A stretch of DNA of 20,804 bases from an uncultured Collinsella sp. (GCA_958421655.1 CATZMG010000039.1:1-20804); one strand, 5' to 3'. Positions 7,036-15,282 are shown, numbered from the stretch's first letter. Program-made: numbers and translations. Notes: generated by a model not told the origin, from the sequence alone.

Positions 7036-8631
7036 ATGGAGACGAACGTTATCTGGCGCAATGCCCGCGCGGCCGTTATCGAGCTCGACGATGGCGGCTA
7101 CTTTACCTGTGCCGATACGTGGGAGATCTTTGTCAACGATGAGCCCGCCGGTACCACGAATACGGTCGAGACCTATGTCGATGGCCTGACCCCCGGCAAG
7201 CGCAACCTGATCCGCTTTGTCTGCGGCGAGCGCGAGTTGAGCGTAGGCGTCACCACGCCGGCGGAGCCCTTTACCATCAACGTTCGCGACTGCGGAGCCA
7301 AGGGCGATGCCGAGCACGATGACACCACCAACATTCAGGCTGCCATCATGGCCTGCCCCAAGGGCGGGCGCGTGCTGATCCCCGCCGGCAACTACCGCAT
7401 CAAGTCCCTCTTCCTTAAGAGCAATATCAACATCGAGCTTGCCGAGGGCGCGGTGCTGCTGGCCCGTCACGACCGCGCGGCGCTTGCCTACATTCCGGGC
7501 GCGGTCACGGGTGACGAGGGGGCTGGGTACGCCGGCACCGATATGCTGCCCCTGGGCCGTTGGGAAGGCGAGAGCTTTTCGACCTACTGTTCGACCTTTA
7601 CGGGCCTGAGCGTGCACGACGTGTGCATCTATGGCCGCGGCGCCATCGACGGCCAGACCGATTTTGCCGAGGACAACTGGTGGAATAAGGACTTTAAGAA
7701 CATCTTCCGTCCCGAGGAGGGCCGCGAGATCGCCCGCCCGCGCATGATCTTCCTGTCCGAGTGCGAAAACGTGAGCCTTGCCGGCTTTACCGTGCGCAAC
7801 AGCCCGGCGTGGAATATCCATCCCATTCTGTGCGAGCACGTCGATGCCCTGTGCCTGTCCATCGAGGGTCCCAAGAACTCCCACAACACCGACGGCTTCG
7901 ATCCCGAGAGCTGCGGTTTTGTCCGCATCCTTGGCTGCCAGTTCTCGGTGGGCGACGACTGCATCGCCATCAAGAGCGGCAAATTGGGCATTGAGCCCGA
8001 GCTTCGTCCCGCCACGCACGACGTGCTGATCTCGCACTGCTACATGCACGACGGCCACGGCGCCGTGGTGCTGGGATCCGAGGCCGCCGGCGGCATCAAG
8101 GACCTCACCGTGAGCAAGTGCCTCTTTGAGCGCACCGACCGCGGCCTGCGCGTCAAGACCCGTCGTGGTCGCGGCAAGGACGCCGTCAACGAGGGCATCA
8201 CCTTCGAGCACATTCGCATGGATAAGGTGCTCACGCCCTTCGTGGTCAACTCGTTCTACTTCTGCGACAAGGACGGCAAGACCGACTACGTGCAGTCTCG
8301 CGAGGCGCTGCCCGTCGACGACCGTACGCCCGGCTTTGGCGCCACGACGTTTTGCGATATCGAGGCCACCAACTGCCATGCGGCCGCGGCCTATATCACG
8401 GGCCTTCCCGAGAGCAAGGTGACGCGCCTGACGTTCCAGGATGTCCATGTGACCTTTGCCGCCGATGCCGAGCCCTTTGTGCCGGCCATGGCCTGCGGCG
8501 TGGAGCCCATGGTGCGCCAGGGCATCATCGCGCAGAACGTGAAAGTCCTCGACCTGCAGAACGTGCGCATCGAGGGTCAGGATGGCGACGAGCTGCAGCT
8601 GCAAAACGTCGACAAGGTTATCCGCGCGTAG
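7036..8631 (+). CDS. GH28 polygalacturonase-type hydrolase, probably cytoplasmic
   Basis: Glycoside hydrolase family 28 enzymes hydrolyse alpha-1,4-galacturonic links in pectin. The 531-residue protein starts with a small beta-sandwich, FnIII-like region (about residues 1-80). The right-handed beta-helix follows, opening with FTINVRDCGAKGD. All four GH28 signatures are present: NTD (Asn284-Asp286), GDD (Asp307, Asp308), GHG (His341) and RVK (Arg372, Lys374), so it should be active. There is no signal peptide; the mature-type sequence begins METNVIW. It probably trims imported oligogalacturonides, perhaps as an exo-enzyme releasing galacturonate for UxaC. The ATG has AGGGAGAG upstream; a TTG five codons earlier is rejected. 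A rhamnogalacturonan or xylogalacturonan hydrolase is possible within GH28. Confidence 0.92.
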   Translation: METNVIWRNARAAVIELDDGGYFTCADTWEIFVNDEPAGTTNTVETYVDGLTPGKRNLIRFVCGERELSVGVTTPAEPFTINVRDCGAKGDAEHDDTTNIQAAIMACPKGGRVLIPAGNYRIKSLFLKSNINIELAEGAVLLARHDRAALAYIPGAVTGDEGAGYAGTDMLPLGRWEGESFSTYCSTFTGLSVHDVCIYGRGAIDGQTDFAEDNWWNKDFKNIFRPEEGREIARPRMIFLSECENVSLAGFTVRNSPAWNIHPILCEHVDALCLSIEGPKNSHNTDGFDPESCGFVRILGCQFSVGDDCIAIKSGKLGIEPELRPATHDVLISHCYMHDGHGAVVLGSEAAGGIKDLTVSKCLFERTDRGLRVKTRRGRGKDAVNEGITFEHIRMDKVLTPFVVNSFYFCDKDGKTDYVQSREALPVDDRTPGFGATTFCDIEATNCHAAAAYITGLPESKVTRLTFQDVHVTFAADAEPFVPAMACGVEPMVRQGIIAQNVKVLDLQNVRIEGQDGDELQLQNVDKVIRA

Positions 8632-8668
8632 GGTAGTGCTCCTGCACAAGTGAATACGGCATGTTGAG

Positions 8669-8704
8669 GCGTGCGACGGTCGGGTCTGCCCGGCTGTCGC
8701 ACGC
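8669..8704 (+). other. Long GC-rich hairpin between GH28 and esterase genes
   Basis: GCGTGCGAC (8669-8677) pairs perfectly with GTCGCACGC (8696-8704), and inside it CGGG/CCCG (8681-8684, 8689-8692) adds further pairing. No T run follows, so it is a candidate mRNA-processing or stability hairpin in a polycistronic message. Confidence 0.5.
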
Positions 8705-8762
8705 AATCTATAGGTGCCGGCATTGCACGGCGGGTGTTCTGTGACAGAAAGCGTAATGACAG

Positions 8763-10928
8763 ATGAGTGGTAAAGAGCAGCTCTTTGAGGTATCGCTCGA
8801 ACGCGAAGGCGCGTATCGCAGCATTTCGGCGGCGCTCGAGGCGGCGGAGCGGTGCGTGTCCGATACGACCGTGCCGGTGCGTGTGCTGGTGGCGCCGGGC
8901 GAGTATCGCGAGCAGGTTGAAATTCGTCGTCCGCATGTGACGCTCGAGGGCGAGACGGCCGACAGCGTGCGTATCGTGGGAGGCCTGGGTGCCAAGATGC
9001 CTTCGGAAGATGGTAGCGGCCAGGATGGAAGACTCGGCACCTTCCGTACGTACACGGTGCTGGTCGATGCCGACGACGTGACGCTTGCGGGTCTAACAAT
9101 CGAAAACAACGCCGGTGATGGGCGCGAGGTCGGCCAGGCGATTGCCCTGTATGCCGATGGTGACCGCCTGGTTGTCGATGCCTGCTGCATTAAAGGACAC
9201 CAGGACACGCTCTTTTTGGGGCCGCTGCCGCCGCGCGAGGCCAAGCCGGGCGGCTTTATAGGCCCCAAGCAGTTCGCCCCGCGCCGCGTGGGGCGGCAGT
9301 ATTTTCGACGTTGCCGGATCGAGGGCGATGTCGACTTTATCTTTGGCGGCGCGCGTGCCTACTTTGAGGGGTGTGAGATTCGCTCGCTCAACCGCGATAT
9401 GGATGTCAACGGGTATGTAACGGCAGCCTCCACGCCTCAGGGCGAGCCGTACGGATTTGTGTTTCATGGCTGTTCGTTTACAGCCGATGAGGGCATTGCC
9501 CCCGGATCGGTCTATCTGGGTCGTCCATGGCGCGAGTGGGCCCAGACCGTTTTGCTCGAATGCTGGCTGGGCCCCCATATTTCACTCGAGGGTTGGTGGG
9601 ATTGGAATAAGCCAGCGGCACATGACGGCACCCTGTATGCCGGCGGTGCCCTGTTTGGCCCGGCGGGTGATACTGCCGCTTGGGTGCCGTGGGCGCATTG
9701 CCTGACCGGTCAGGATTCCGAACGCTATGCGCGTGACCGAGTGCTTGCCGGCACGGATGGTTGGGATCCCGAGGGCGGCGACGGTGATGCGGTAGAGACG
9801 GCCGGGCTATCTGCCAATGGCCGCACCGTGCACATCGAGACGTACTACGAGGACGAACCTGCGCTGCGCGCCCGACTGAAGCGCGAGGGGCGCTCGGCCG
9901 CATTTACGGGCAAGACTCCCATAGACTTTGAGGCATGGAAGGCTGCGACCAGGACTCGTCTGTACGATATTTTGGGTCTTTCGCTTATGGACCGCGCCCC
10001 GATTGAGATTCGTGAGCTCAATCGCGTGCGGGTTGCCGGCAGCATCGTGCGTACTCATGCGGTGTTGCAGGTTGAGCACGATGTGTGGATGCCGTTTTAC
10101 CTGTTGGAGCCGTCCCGCCCCAAGCTTGACGAGCGGGGACTCAAGCGCTGCTATATCTGCCCGCATGGTCACCAGGGGGCGGGTGCTGCAAGCATAGCCG
10201 GCGTTGCGGGCGTGCCGGCGGTCGACGATGCCGTGCGTAAGTTCAATTACGACTACGGTCTGCGTTTGGCGCGCATGGGTTACGTGACCGTCTGCCCCGA
10301 TGCGCGTGGTTGGGGATACCGTCGTGACTGGAAGGGTCAGGGCGACGACGAGAACAGCTACCTGCGCGGTACGTGTCTGAATCAAGCACGTATGGCCGAG
10401 CCGCTGGGTCTTACGGTCGCGGGCCTCAACGCCTGGGACAACATGCGCTTGATTGATTACTTGGAGACACGCGGTGACATTGCCATGGACGACCTGGGCT
10501 GCTTTGGTTTTTCGGGCGGCGGTTACATGACGTTGTACCTGTCCGCGCTCGACCCGCGCGTGCGCAAGGCGTTTGTCTCGGGCTATCTGTACGGCGTTGA
10601 TGATTCGCTACTGCATCTCAACGGCAATTGCAGCTGCAATTACACGCCTGGACTCTGGCGTCTGCTCGACATGGGCGACATTGCATCGCTTGTCGCGCCA
10701 CGGCCGCTCTTGGTTCAGAGCTGCGAGAAAGACCATCTCAACGGCGCCCGCGGGCTTGCGAACGTAGACGAGCAGCTCGATATCGTTCGCGACGCCTACG
10801 CGCTGCTGGGCAAGGACGAAAACCTTCTGCACGAGGTCTGCCCGGGTGGACACCACCTGGGCGTGGCGCATCTTGCCGAGGATATCGAATGGCTCGATTC
10901 GCAAGTTGCGGAATGCGCCCACGCATAG
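8763..10928 (+). CDS. Pectin methylesterase (CE8) fused to alpha/beta-hydrolase esterase
   Basis: This 721-residue protein joins two esterase domains. Residues about 5-310 are a CE8 pectinesterase beta-helix with the expected active-site residues: Gln125 in QAIAL, Asp148 in GHQDTLF, Asp191 in GDVDFIFG and Arg254 in LGRPW. Residues about 370-715 are an alpha/beta-hydrolase of the Abhydrolase_7/acetyl-xylan-esterase-like type, with PDARGWGYRRDW, nucleophile Ser584 in GFSGGGY and His698 or His697 in GGHHLG. The likely acid is in SCEKDH. The first domain should remove methyl esters from galacturonate residues; the second may remove acetyl groups. No signal peptide is visible, which is unusual for CE8 and suggests action on imported oligomers. 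The start ATG has only a weak GAAAG-type ribosome-binding site. Neighbours are GH28 and an SGNH esterase. Confidence 0.9.
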   Translation: MSGKEQLFEVSLEREGAYRSISAALEAAERCVSDTTVPVRVLVAPGEYREQVEIRRPHVTLEGETADSVRIVGGLGAKMPSEDGSGQDGRLGTFRTYTVLVDADDVTLAGLTIENNAGDGREVGQAIALYADGDRLVVDACCIKGHQDTLFLGPLPPREAKPGGFIGPKQFAPRRVGRQYFRRCRIEGDVDFIFGGARAYFEGCEIRSLNRDMDVNGYVTAASTPQGEPYGFVFHGCSFTADEGIAPGSVYLGRPWREWAQTVLLECWLGPHISLEGWWDWNKPAAHDGTLYAGGALFGPAGDTAAWVPWAHCLTGQDSERYARDRVLAGTDGWDPEGGDGDAVETAGLSANGRTVHIETYYEDEPALRARLKREGRSAAFTGKTPIDFEAWKAATRTRLYDILGLSLMDRAPIEIRELNRVRVAGSIVRTHAVLQVEHDVWMPFYLLEPSRPKLDERGLKRCYICPHGHQGAGAASIAGVAGVPAVDDAVRKFNYDYGLRLARMGYVTVCPDARGWGYRRDWKGQGDDENSYLRGTCLNQARMAEPLGLTVAGLNAWDNMRLIDYLETRGDIAMDDLGCFGFSGGGYMTLYLSALDPRVRKAFVSGYLYGVDDSLLHLNGNCSCNYTPGLWRLLDMGDIASLVAPRPLLVQSCEKDHLNGARGLANVDEQLDIVRDAYALLGKDENLLHEVCPGGHHLGVAHLAEDIEWLDSQVAECAHA

Positions 10929-10996
10929 CCCCTCGGATGTTGCGAATGAACGGTATGTACCTGTATGACCGCCGGTGTGCGGGTGAGGAGAAGAAT

Positions 10997-11665
10997 ATGG
11001 AAACGAAAAACTTGAGCGAATCGACCATCTGCTGCTTTGGCGATTCGACCACCTGGGGCGATAACGGATGCGGCGGGGGAGGCAACGATATCTCCTGGAC
11101 TTCGCACCTGGGTGCGCTGCTGGGCGGCGCTACGATCGAGAACTTTGGTATTAAGGGTTCGCGTATTGCCGTCAAGGCCGACCGTAGCGATTCGTTTGTC
11201 GAGCGCTTGGACGGCATCGATCACACGGCAGATATCTGCATCGTCTTTGGCGGCGTTAACGACTTTAGCCGTAACGTGCCGCTGGGAGAGCTGGGCAGCA
11301 CGGACGTGCACGAGTTCTACGGTGCGCTCGACTACCTGATCCGCACCATCACGGCGCGCTCGCCTCAGGCAAAGCTGGTGTTTATGACGCCGTGCAAGAC
11401 GAGCGGCAAACACGAGAAGGATATTCCGGCAAGCAACGAGGCCAACCATCTGGGCCTGACGCAAGACGCCTATGTGCGCGCGATGCTGGAGGTCTGCGAT
11501 CGCTACTCGGTGCCGGTGATCGACCTGTATGCGCAAAGCGGCATCAGCCCGTTTTTGCCGGAGCACCGCGAGCTCTACATGCCGGACGGTCTGCATTACA
11601 GCCCTACCGGCTATGAGCGCCTGGCGCATCGCATCGCTGCGGGCCTCACCGCCGTTTGCCGTTAA
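10997..11665 (+). CDS. SGNH/GDSL-family esterase, likely pectic acetylesterase
   Basis: This 222-residue SGNH-hydrolase probably removes acetyl groups from pectic oligosaccharides. Block I is FGDSTTWG with nucleophile Ser17, block III is GGVNDF with Asn88, and block V is DGLHYS with Asp197 and His200, so the catalytic set is complete. The ATG is chosen because GAGGAG (10985-10990) sits six bases upstream and block I then falls at the usual distance from the N-terminus. In-frame ATGs further upstream (from 10937) lack a better site. There is no signal peptide. It lies 68 bp after the two-domain esterase, likely in the same transcript. Pectin or rhamnogalacturonan acetylesterase activity is inferred from context; the fold also serves lipases and thioesterases. 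Confidence 0.85.
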   Translation: METKNLSESTICCFGDSTTWGDNGCGGGGNDISWTSHLGALLGGATIENFGIKGSRIAVKADRSDSFVERLDGIDHTADICIVFGGVNDFSRNVPLGELGSTDVHEFYGALDYLIRTITARSPQAKLVFMTPCKTSGKHEKDIPASNEANHLGLTQDAYVRAMLEVCDRYSVPVIDLYAQSGISPFLPEHRELYMPDGLHYSPTGYERLAHRIAAGLTAVCR

Positions 11666-11679
11666 AAGTTTGCCGTTCA

Positions 11680-11717
11680 CGGGGATTATAGGGTTAACGT
11701 TCACCCTATAATCCCCG
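11680..11717. promoter_or_regulatory. 38-bp palindrome centred on an operator upstream of the GH105 gene
   Basis: The two 19-bp halves (11680-11698 and 11699-11717) are reverse complements with one mismatch. The axis falls exactly on the CG of GTTAACGTTCAC (11693-11704), which matches the regulon operator at 11 of 12 positions. The arms carry TATAAT on both strands. It can act as an operator and, as RNA, as a 15-bp hairpin after the SGNH esterase gene, although no T run follows. Confidence 0.75.
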
Positions 11718-11745
11718 TTCGCGTTACACTAGGGGAAACGTTCAC
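11700..11745 (+). promoter_or_regulatory. Putative GH105 promoter and downstream operator
   Basis: TTCACC (11700-11705) lies within the upstream operator, and TTACAC/TACACT (11724-11730) 18-19 bp later is a plausible -10. The second operator copy, GGAAACGTTCAC (11734-11745), has its centre 41 bp from the first. A CCGTTCA half-site at 11673-11679 keeps the same distance to the first operator as in the other two promoters. An alternative -10 is TATAAT at 11707-11712, but no -35 fits it. Confidence 0.6.
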
Positions 11746-11772
11746 CCATCAATAACGTCAGAGGGGACAGCA

Positions 11773-13008
11773 ATGGGTTGCAATCAGATTCTGGACCGTT
11801 ATATCGAGCAGTTGATCGAGACCTCTATGCCTCAGGCGCCGGCCTGGAATATCGAAAAGCTTCGCGCCGGCAAGGAGAACACCTGGAATTACATTGACGG
11901 CTGCATGATCAAGGCACTCATCGAGCTGTACGAGATCACCGGCGAGCAGCGCTACCTGACCTTCGCTGACGACTATATCGACTTTTTTGTCCAGGATGAC
12001 GGCACCATCAAGCATTACGATCCCCAGGAATACAACCTCGACAACGTCAATGCGGGCAAAACCCTCTACAAACTCTATGACCTGGTGGGCAAGCCCAAGT
12101 ACCGTGCCGCCATGGATACCATCTATCGTCAGCTCGAAACCCAGCCGCGTACCAAAGAGGGTGTGTTTTGGCACAAAGCCGTCTACCCCAACCAGATCTG
12201 GCTCGACGGCATGTACATGGCGCAGCCGTTCTACATGCAGTACGAGCTGAGCTTCCACAACCGCCGTGCCTGCTCGGATAGTTTCCATATGTTCCAGGTC
12301 GTGCATGACCTGATGCGCAACCCCCTCAACGGCCTGTACTATCACGCCTACGACGCGAGCCGCAAGCAGTTCTGGTGCGATCCCGTCACCGGCCTTTCGG
12401 CCAACTTCTGGCTGCGCGCCGAGGGCTGGTTCGCCATGGCGCTCATCGATACCTGGGAGCTCATGCCGCCCTCGATGTCGGCCGAGAAGGACGAGATCCG
12501 CAAGATGTTCCACGACCTGATCGACGCCATGCTGCCGTATCAGGACGAGAAGACCGGCATGTGGCACCAGGTCATCAACCTGCCCAATATCGCCCCCAAC
12601 TATCTGGAGGAGTCGGGCAGCGCCATCTTTGCCAACGCCATCATGAAGGGCGTGCGCCTGGGCGTGCTGGGCGAGCGCTACTACCAGTACGGCCGCCGTG
12701 CGTTTGACGGCATCTGCGACACGTGCCTGTCCGAGCGCGACGGACAGCTGGCGCTCGACAACATCTGCCTGGTGGCGGGTCTTGGCAACACCGCGCACCG
12801 CGAGGGCACGTTTGGCTACTACATGAGCGAGCCCGTCGTCAAAAACGACGCGAAGGGCGTGGCGCCGCTGGTGCTTGCCTATATCGAGACCATGCATCAT
12901 GACAAGCTTGCCGGTAAGCGCGATCCGCTTGCCCCTTCGGGCGTGTGCTCCATCGATGACCCGTTTGGCGGCTACACGCCGGGCATCAATGCGTGCAAGG
13001 AGGTCTAG
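11773..13008 (+). CDS. GH105 unsaturated rhamnogalacturonyl/galacturonyl hydrolase
   Basis: GH105 (YteR/RhiN-type) enzymes release the 4,5-unsaturated uronic acid from the non-reducing end of lyase products by hydrating the double bond. The 411-residue protein shows the (alpha/alpha)6-barrel family features: WNYIDGCMIKALIELYEITG near the N-terminus, DGMYMAQPF with Asp145 at the place of the catalytic Asp of YteR, HAYD and NFWLRAEGWFAMAL. There is no signal peptide, as is usual for the family. GAGGGG precedes the ATG. It is first in a unit with the TIM-barrel gene, only 2 bp away. It supplies the unsaturated uronate used by the isomerase/dehydrogenase pair at 17484-19142. Its presence implies that lyase products reach the cell, though no lyase gene is in the window. 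GH88 is a less likely assignment. Confidence 0.9.
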   Translation: MGCNQILDRYIEQLIETSMPQAPAWNIEKLRAGKENTWNYIDGCMIKALIELYEITGEQRYLTFADDYIDFFVQDDGTIKHYDPQEYNLDNVNAGKTLYKLYDLVGKPKYRAAMDTIYRQLETQPRTKEGVFWHKAVYPNQIWLDGMYMAQPFYMQYELSFHNRRACSDSFHMFQVVHDLMRNPLNGLYYHAYDASRKQFWCDPVTGLSANFWLRAEGWFAMALIDTWELMPPSMSAEKDEIRKMFHDLIDAMLPYQDEKTGMWHQVINLPNIAPNYLEESGSAIFANAIMKGVRLGVLGERYYQYGRRAFDGICDTCLSERDGQLALDNICLVAGLGNTAHREGTFGYYMSEPVVKNDAKGVAPLVLAYIETMHHDKLAGKRDPLAPSGVCSIDDPFGGYTPGINACKEV

Positions 13009-13010
13009 GC

Positions 13011-13928
13011 ATGGCGCAGTCAAAAGGCGCACTGAGCGTCGGCGTGCGCCTGCACGACCTGCCCGAGGGTACGGTCGAGGAGCGCATTCGCATGGCAGGC
13101 AAACTGGGTTTCTCGTGCATTCAGCTGCCGAGCAAAGTACTCTACAAGTCCTTTGGCATTAACCGTTCCGGCCTTACGCACGAACTCGCCGACCATCTGC
13201 GCGAGGTGCTCGACACCAACGGCGTGCAGGTGGCGGTGCTCGGCTGCTATAAAAACCTGGCAACGCCCGATCAGAATCAACTGGTGGATACCTATGCCGA
13301 GTACGAGGCGTGCCTGAGGTTCGCGCGCTGGCTTGGGGGCTGTCCGGTGGGGACCGAGACGGGGCGCCCTAACGCGCAGAACAAGATGGCCGATGACCGT
13401 TTTTCGGCCGCTGCGCTCGATGCGTTTTGCAAAGGACTCGCACGCGTGTGCTCGATGGCCGAAAAGGAGGGCGGCGAGCTTCTGATCGAGCCCGGTTGGA
13501 ACGAGATCGTCAATACGCCCGGGCGCTGCCGCGAGGTTCTGGAGCGCGTCCCGAGCCCGGCGCTCGGCGTGATCTACGACCCGGTGTCGCTGCTGCATCC
13601 CACGATCGTCGGTGAGGCTTCCGAGCAGGTGTCGCGTATGTTGCACCTGTGCGGCAGCAAGATTCGCGTGCTGCATGCAAAGGACTACGAGATCGTAGAC
13701 AACGAGGACCAGGATGGCTGGTGTGATGGCTCGGGCTCTCGTTTGGTATGCCACGGCGCCTGTACTTGCGGAAACTTTGATTTTGAGGCTATTGCCGCCT
13801 GGGCCGCGGCCGCGCGACCGGGCATTATGACCGTTATCGAGAACAGCACACCGTCCACGGTCGAGCGTTCGCGCGACGAGTTGCTGCGCATGGGCCGCAG
13901 CGTGATGTGCGAGCACGTGATTCTGTAA
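13011..13928 (+). CDS. TIM-barrel sugar-phosphate isomerase/epimerase-like protein
   Basis: This 305-residue protein belongs to the xylose-isomerase-like TIM-barrel (AP_endonuc_2) family, whose members are metal-dependent isomerases, epimerases, dehydratases or lyases on sugars. Likely metal and active-site residues are Glu160 (LLIEPGW), Asp190 and His196 (YDPVSLLHP), His222 with Lys224-Asp225 (LHAKDYE) and Glu277 (VIENSTP). A near-perfect AGGAGG just before the GH105 stop, and a 2-bp gap, show translational coupling with GH105. The GltD-like gene follows after 50 bp. I cannot name its reaction. Context suggests handling of a pectin-derived keto-sugar or uronate. Hydroxypyruvate isomerase or a 3-keto-sugar-processing role are alternatives. 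Confidence 0.82.
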   Translation: MAQSKGALSVGVRLHDLPEGTVEERIRMAGKLGFSCIQLPSKVLYKSFGINRSGLTHELADHLREVLDTNGVQVAVLGCYKNLATPDQNQLVDTYAEYEACLRFARWLGGCPVGTETGRPNAQNKMADDRFSAAALDAFCKGLARVCSMAEKEGGELLIEPGWNEIVNTPGRCREVLERVPSPALGVIYDPVSLLHPTIVGEASEQVSRMLHLCGSKIRVLHAKDYEIVDNEDQDGWCDGSGSRLVCHGACTCGNFDFEAIAAWAAAARPGIMTVIENSTPSTVERSRDELLRMGRSVMCEHVIL

Positions 13929-13978
13929 CGAAGCAGGTTGGCGAAAGAGATTGTCGTAGAGGTCCAGGAGAGGAACCG

Positions 13979-15196
13979 ATGGCTATTCATATTGTTGAGG
14001 AAGCGAACCGTTGCCTTGGGTGCAAGAAGGCGTTCTGCCAGCTTAAAGGCTGCCCGGTGCAGACGCCTATTCCGCAGGTCATTGACTTGTTCAAGCAGCG
14101 TCGTCTGGAAGAGGCAGGTGAGCTGCTGTTCCAGAACAACCCCATGAGCGCGGTCTGCTCCATGATCTGCAACCATTCGGGTCAGTGCGAGGGCGCGTGC
14201 ATCCAGGGCCGCAAGGGTGCGCCGGTGCACTTCTCGAGCATCGAGAACTATATCTCGACTGCGTATTTGGATCGTAGGGAGTGGAAGCCTGCGCCGTCGT
14301 GCGGCAAGCAGGTTGCCGTGGTCGGTTCCGGTCCTGCCGGCATTACCGTGGCCATTAAGATGGCCCAGCTGGGCTGTGCCGTCACGGTGTTTGAACAGCG
14401 CCCCGAGATCGGCGGCGTGCTGGAGTACGGCATCCCCGAGTTTCGCCTGCCCCGTGCTCTCGTGCAAAAGTACCGTCACGTGATGTGCTCGCTTGGCGTG
14501 CGCGTCCGTCCCTCGACCACCATCGGTGGCGCGCTGCATATCGACGACCTGTTGCGCGACGGCTACGATGCGGTCTTTGTCGGTACCGGTACCTGGCGCG
14601 CCCGCAAGCTGGGTATTCCCGGCGAGTCGCGTGGTAACGTACTGTTTGGTATCGATTACCTGGTCGATCCCACGAGCGTGGCGATCGGTCAGAACGTGGC
14701 GGTTATCGGCGCCGGCAACGTGGCCATGGATGTTGCCCGCACGGCTCTGCGCTCGGGCGCTCGCAAGGTTACCGTGTATGCCCGATCGCGCCATATCTCG
14801 GCCATCGATGACGAGGTGGAGCTGACCGAGCTTGACGGTGCCGAGATCGTGCGCGGCAAGGCGATCTGCGCCATCGACGATAACGGTCCGGTGTTCGAGA
14901 CGGCTATCTTTGACGAGGACGACAACGTGGTGGGCTACGAGGAAGAACTTGACCATGTGCCCGCCGACACGGTTGTGATTGCGGCCTCGCAAGTGCCTAA
15001 GGACAAGCTGGTGCTTACGACGGGCGGTCTGGAGACCGACCATCGCGGTCTTCTTTCGGTCGATGAGTGCGGCATGACCACCGTGCCTGGCGTCTTTGCC
15101 GCCGGCGACGTGGTCAACGGCCCGCTCACCGTGGTCCATGCCGTAGCCGGCGCCAAGCTCGCCGTCGAAGGCATGACCAGCTATCTGGGCCTCTAA
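13979..15196 (+). CDS. GltD-like NAD(P)-dependent Fe-S/FAD oxidoreductase
   Basis: This 405-residue protein resembles the small subunit of glutamate synthase and other electron-input subunits. The N-terminal domain has two cysteine groups that can bind [4Fe-4S] clusters: Cys12, Cys15, Cys20, Cys25 and Cys60, Cys64, Cys70, Cys74. An FAD-binding GSGPAG motif (residues 116-121), a second nucleotide-binding GAGNVAMD motif and the C-terminal GVFAAGDVV FAD motif follow. It is shorter than typical GltD (about 450-480). No glutamate synthase large subunit is nearby, so glutamate synthesis is unlikely. It probably passes electrons from NAD(P)H to a partner, perhaps the flavoenzyme at 15394. The ATG is preceded by AGGAGAGGAA. 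It sits at the end of the GH105 unit. Confidence 0.87.
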   Translation: MAIHIVEEANRCLGCKKAFCQLKGCPVQTPIPQVIDLFKQRRLEEAGELLFQNNPMSAVCSMICNHSGQCEGACIQGRKGAPVHFSSIENYISTAYLDRREWKPAPSCGKQVAVVGSGPAGITVAIKMAQLGCAVTVFEQRPEIGGVLEYGIPEFRLPRALVQKYRHVMCSLGVRVRPSTTIGGALHIDDLLRDGYDAVFVGTGTWRARKLGIPGESRGNVLFGIDYLVDPTSVAIGQNVAVIGAGNVAMDVARTALRSGARKVTVYARSRHISAIDDEVELTELDGAEIVRGKAICAIDDNGPVFETAIFDEDDNVVGYEEELDHVPADTVVIAASQVPKDKLVLTTGGLETDHRGLLSVDECGMTTVPGVFAAGDVVNGPLTVVHAVAGAKLAVEGMTSYLGL

Positions 15197-15211
15197 CCCA
15201 CCCCGCCCATC

Positions 15212-15282
15212 AGTTGCGGTGGAATACGGGCTGTTTTGGCTGTCAAAGGCCTTATCTACTCCGTATTCCACCGCAACTTTTT
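15212..15282. repeat. Palindromic repeat element, copy A (also a terminator)
   Basis: Perfect 18-bp inverted arms AGTTGCGGTGGAATACGG (15212-15229) and its complement (15261-15278) flank a 31-bp centre, and T5 follows at 15278-15282. The left arm plus the following CTGTTTTG matches copy B (20319-20345) at 24 of 27 positions. It lies 15 bp after the GltD-like stop and probably ends that transcript. It looks like a member of a dispersed genomic repeat family. Confidence 0.75.

Noticed and set aside
8757..8774. Five-codon micro-ORF overlapping the CE8-esterase start
   Set aside because: ATG to TAA in six codons can arise by chance; it has no better ribosome-binding site, and a leader-peptide role has no support.
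7015..9099. 694-codon minus-strand ORF over GH28 and the CE8 start
   Set aside because: Both underlying + strand genes have complete catalytic motifs; this frame spans their intergenic region and shows no domain.
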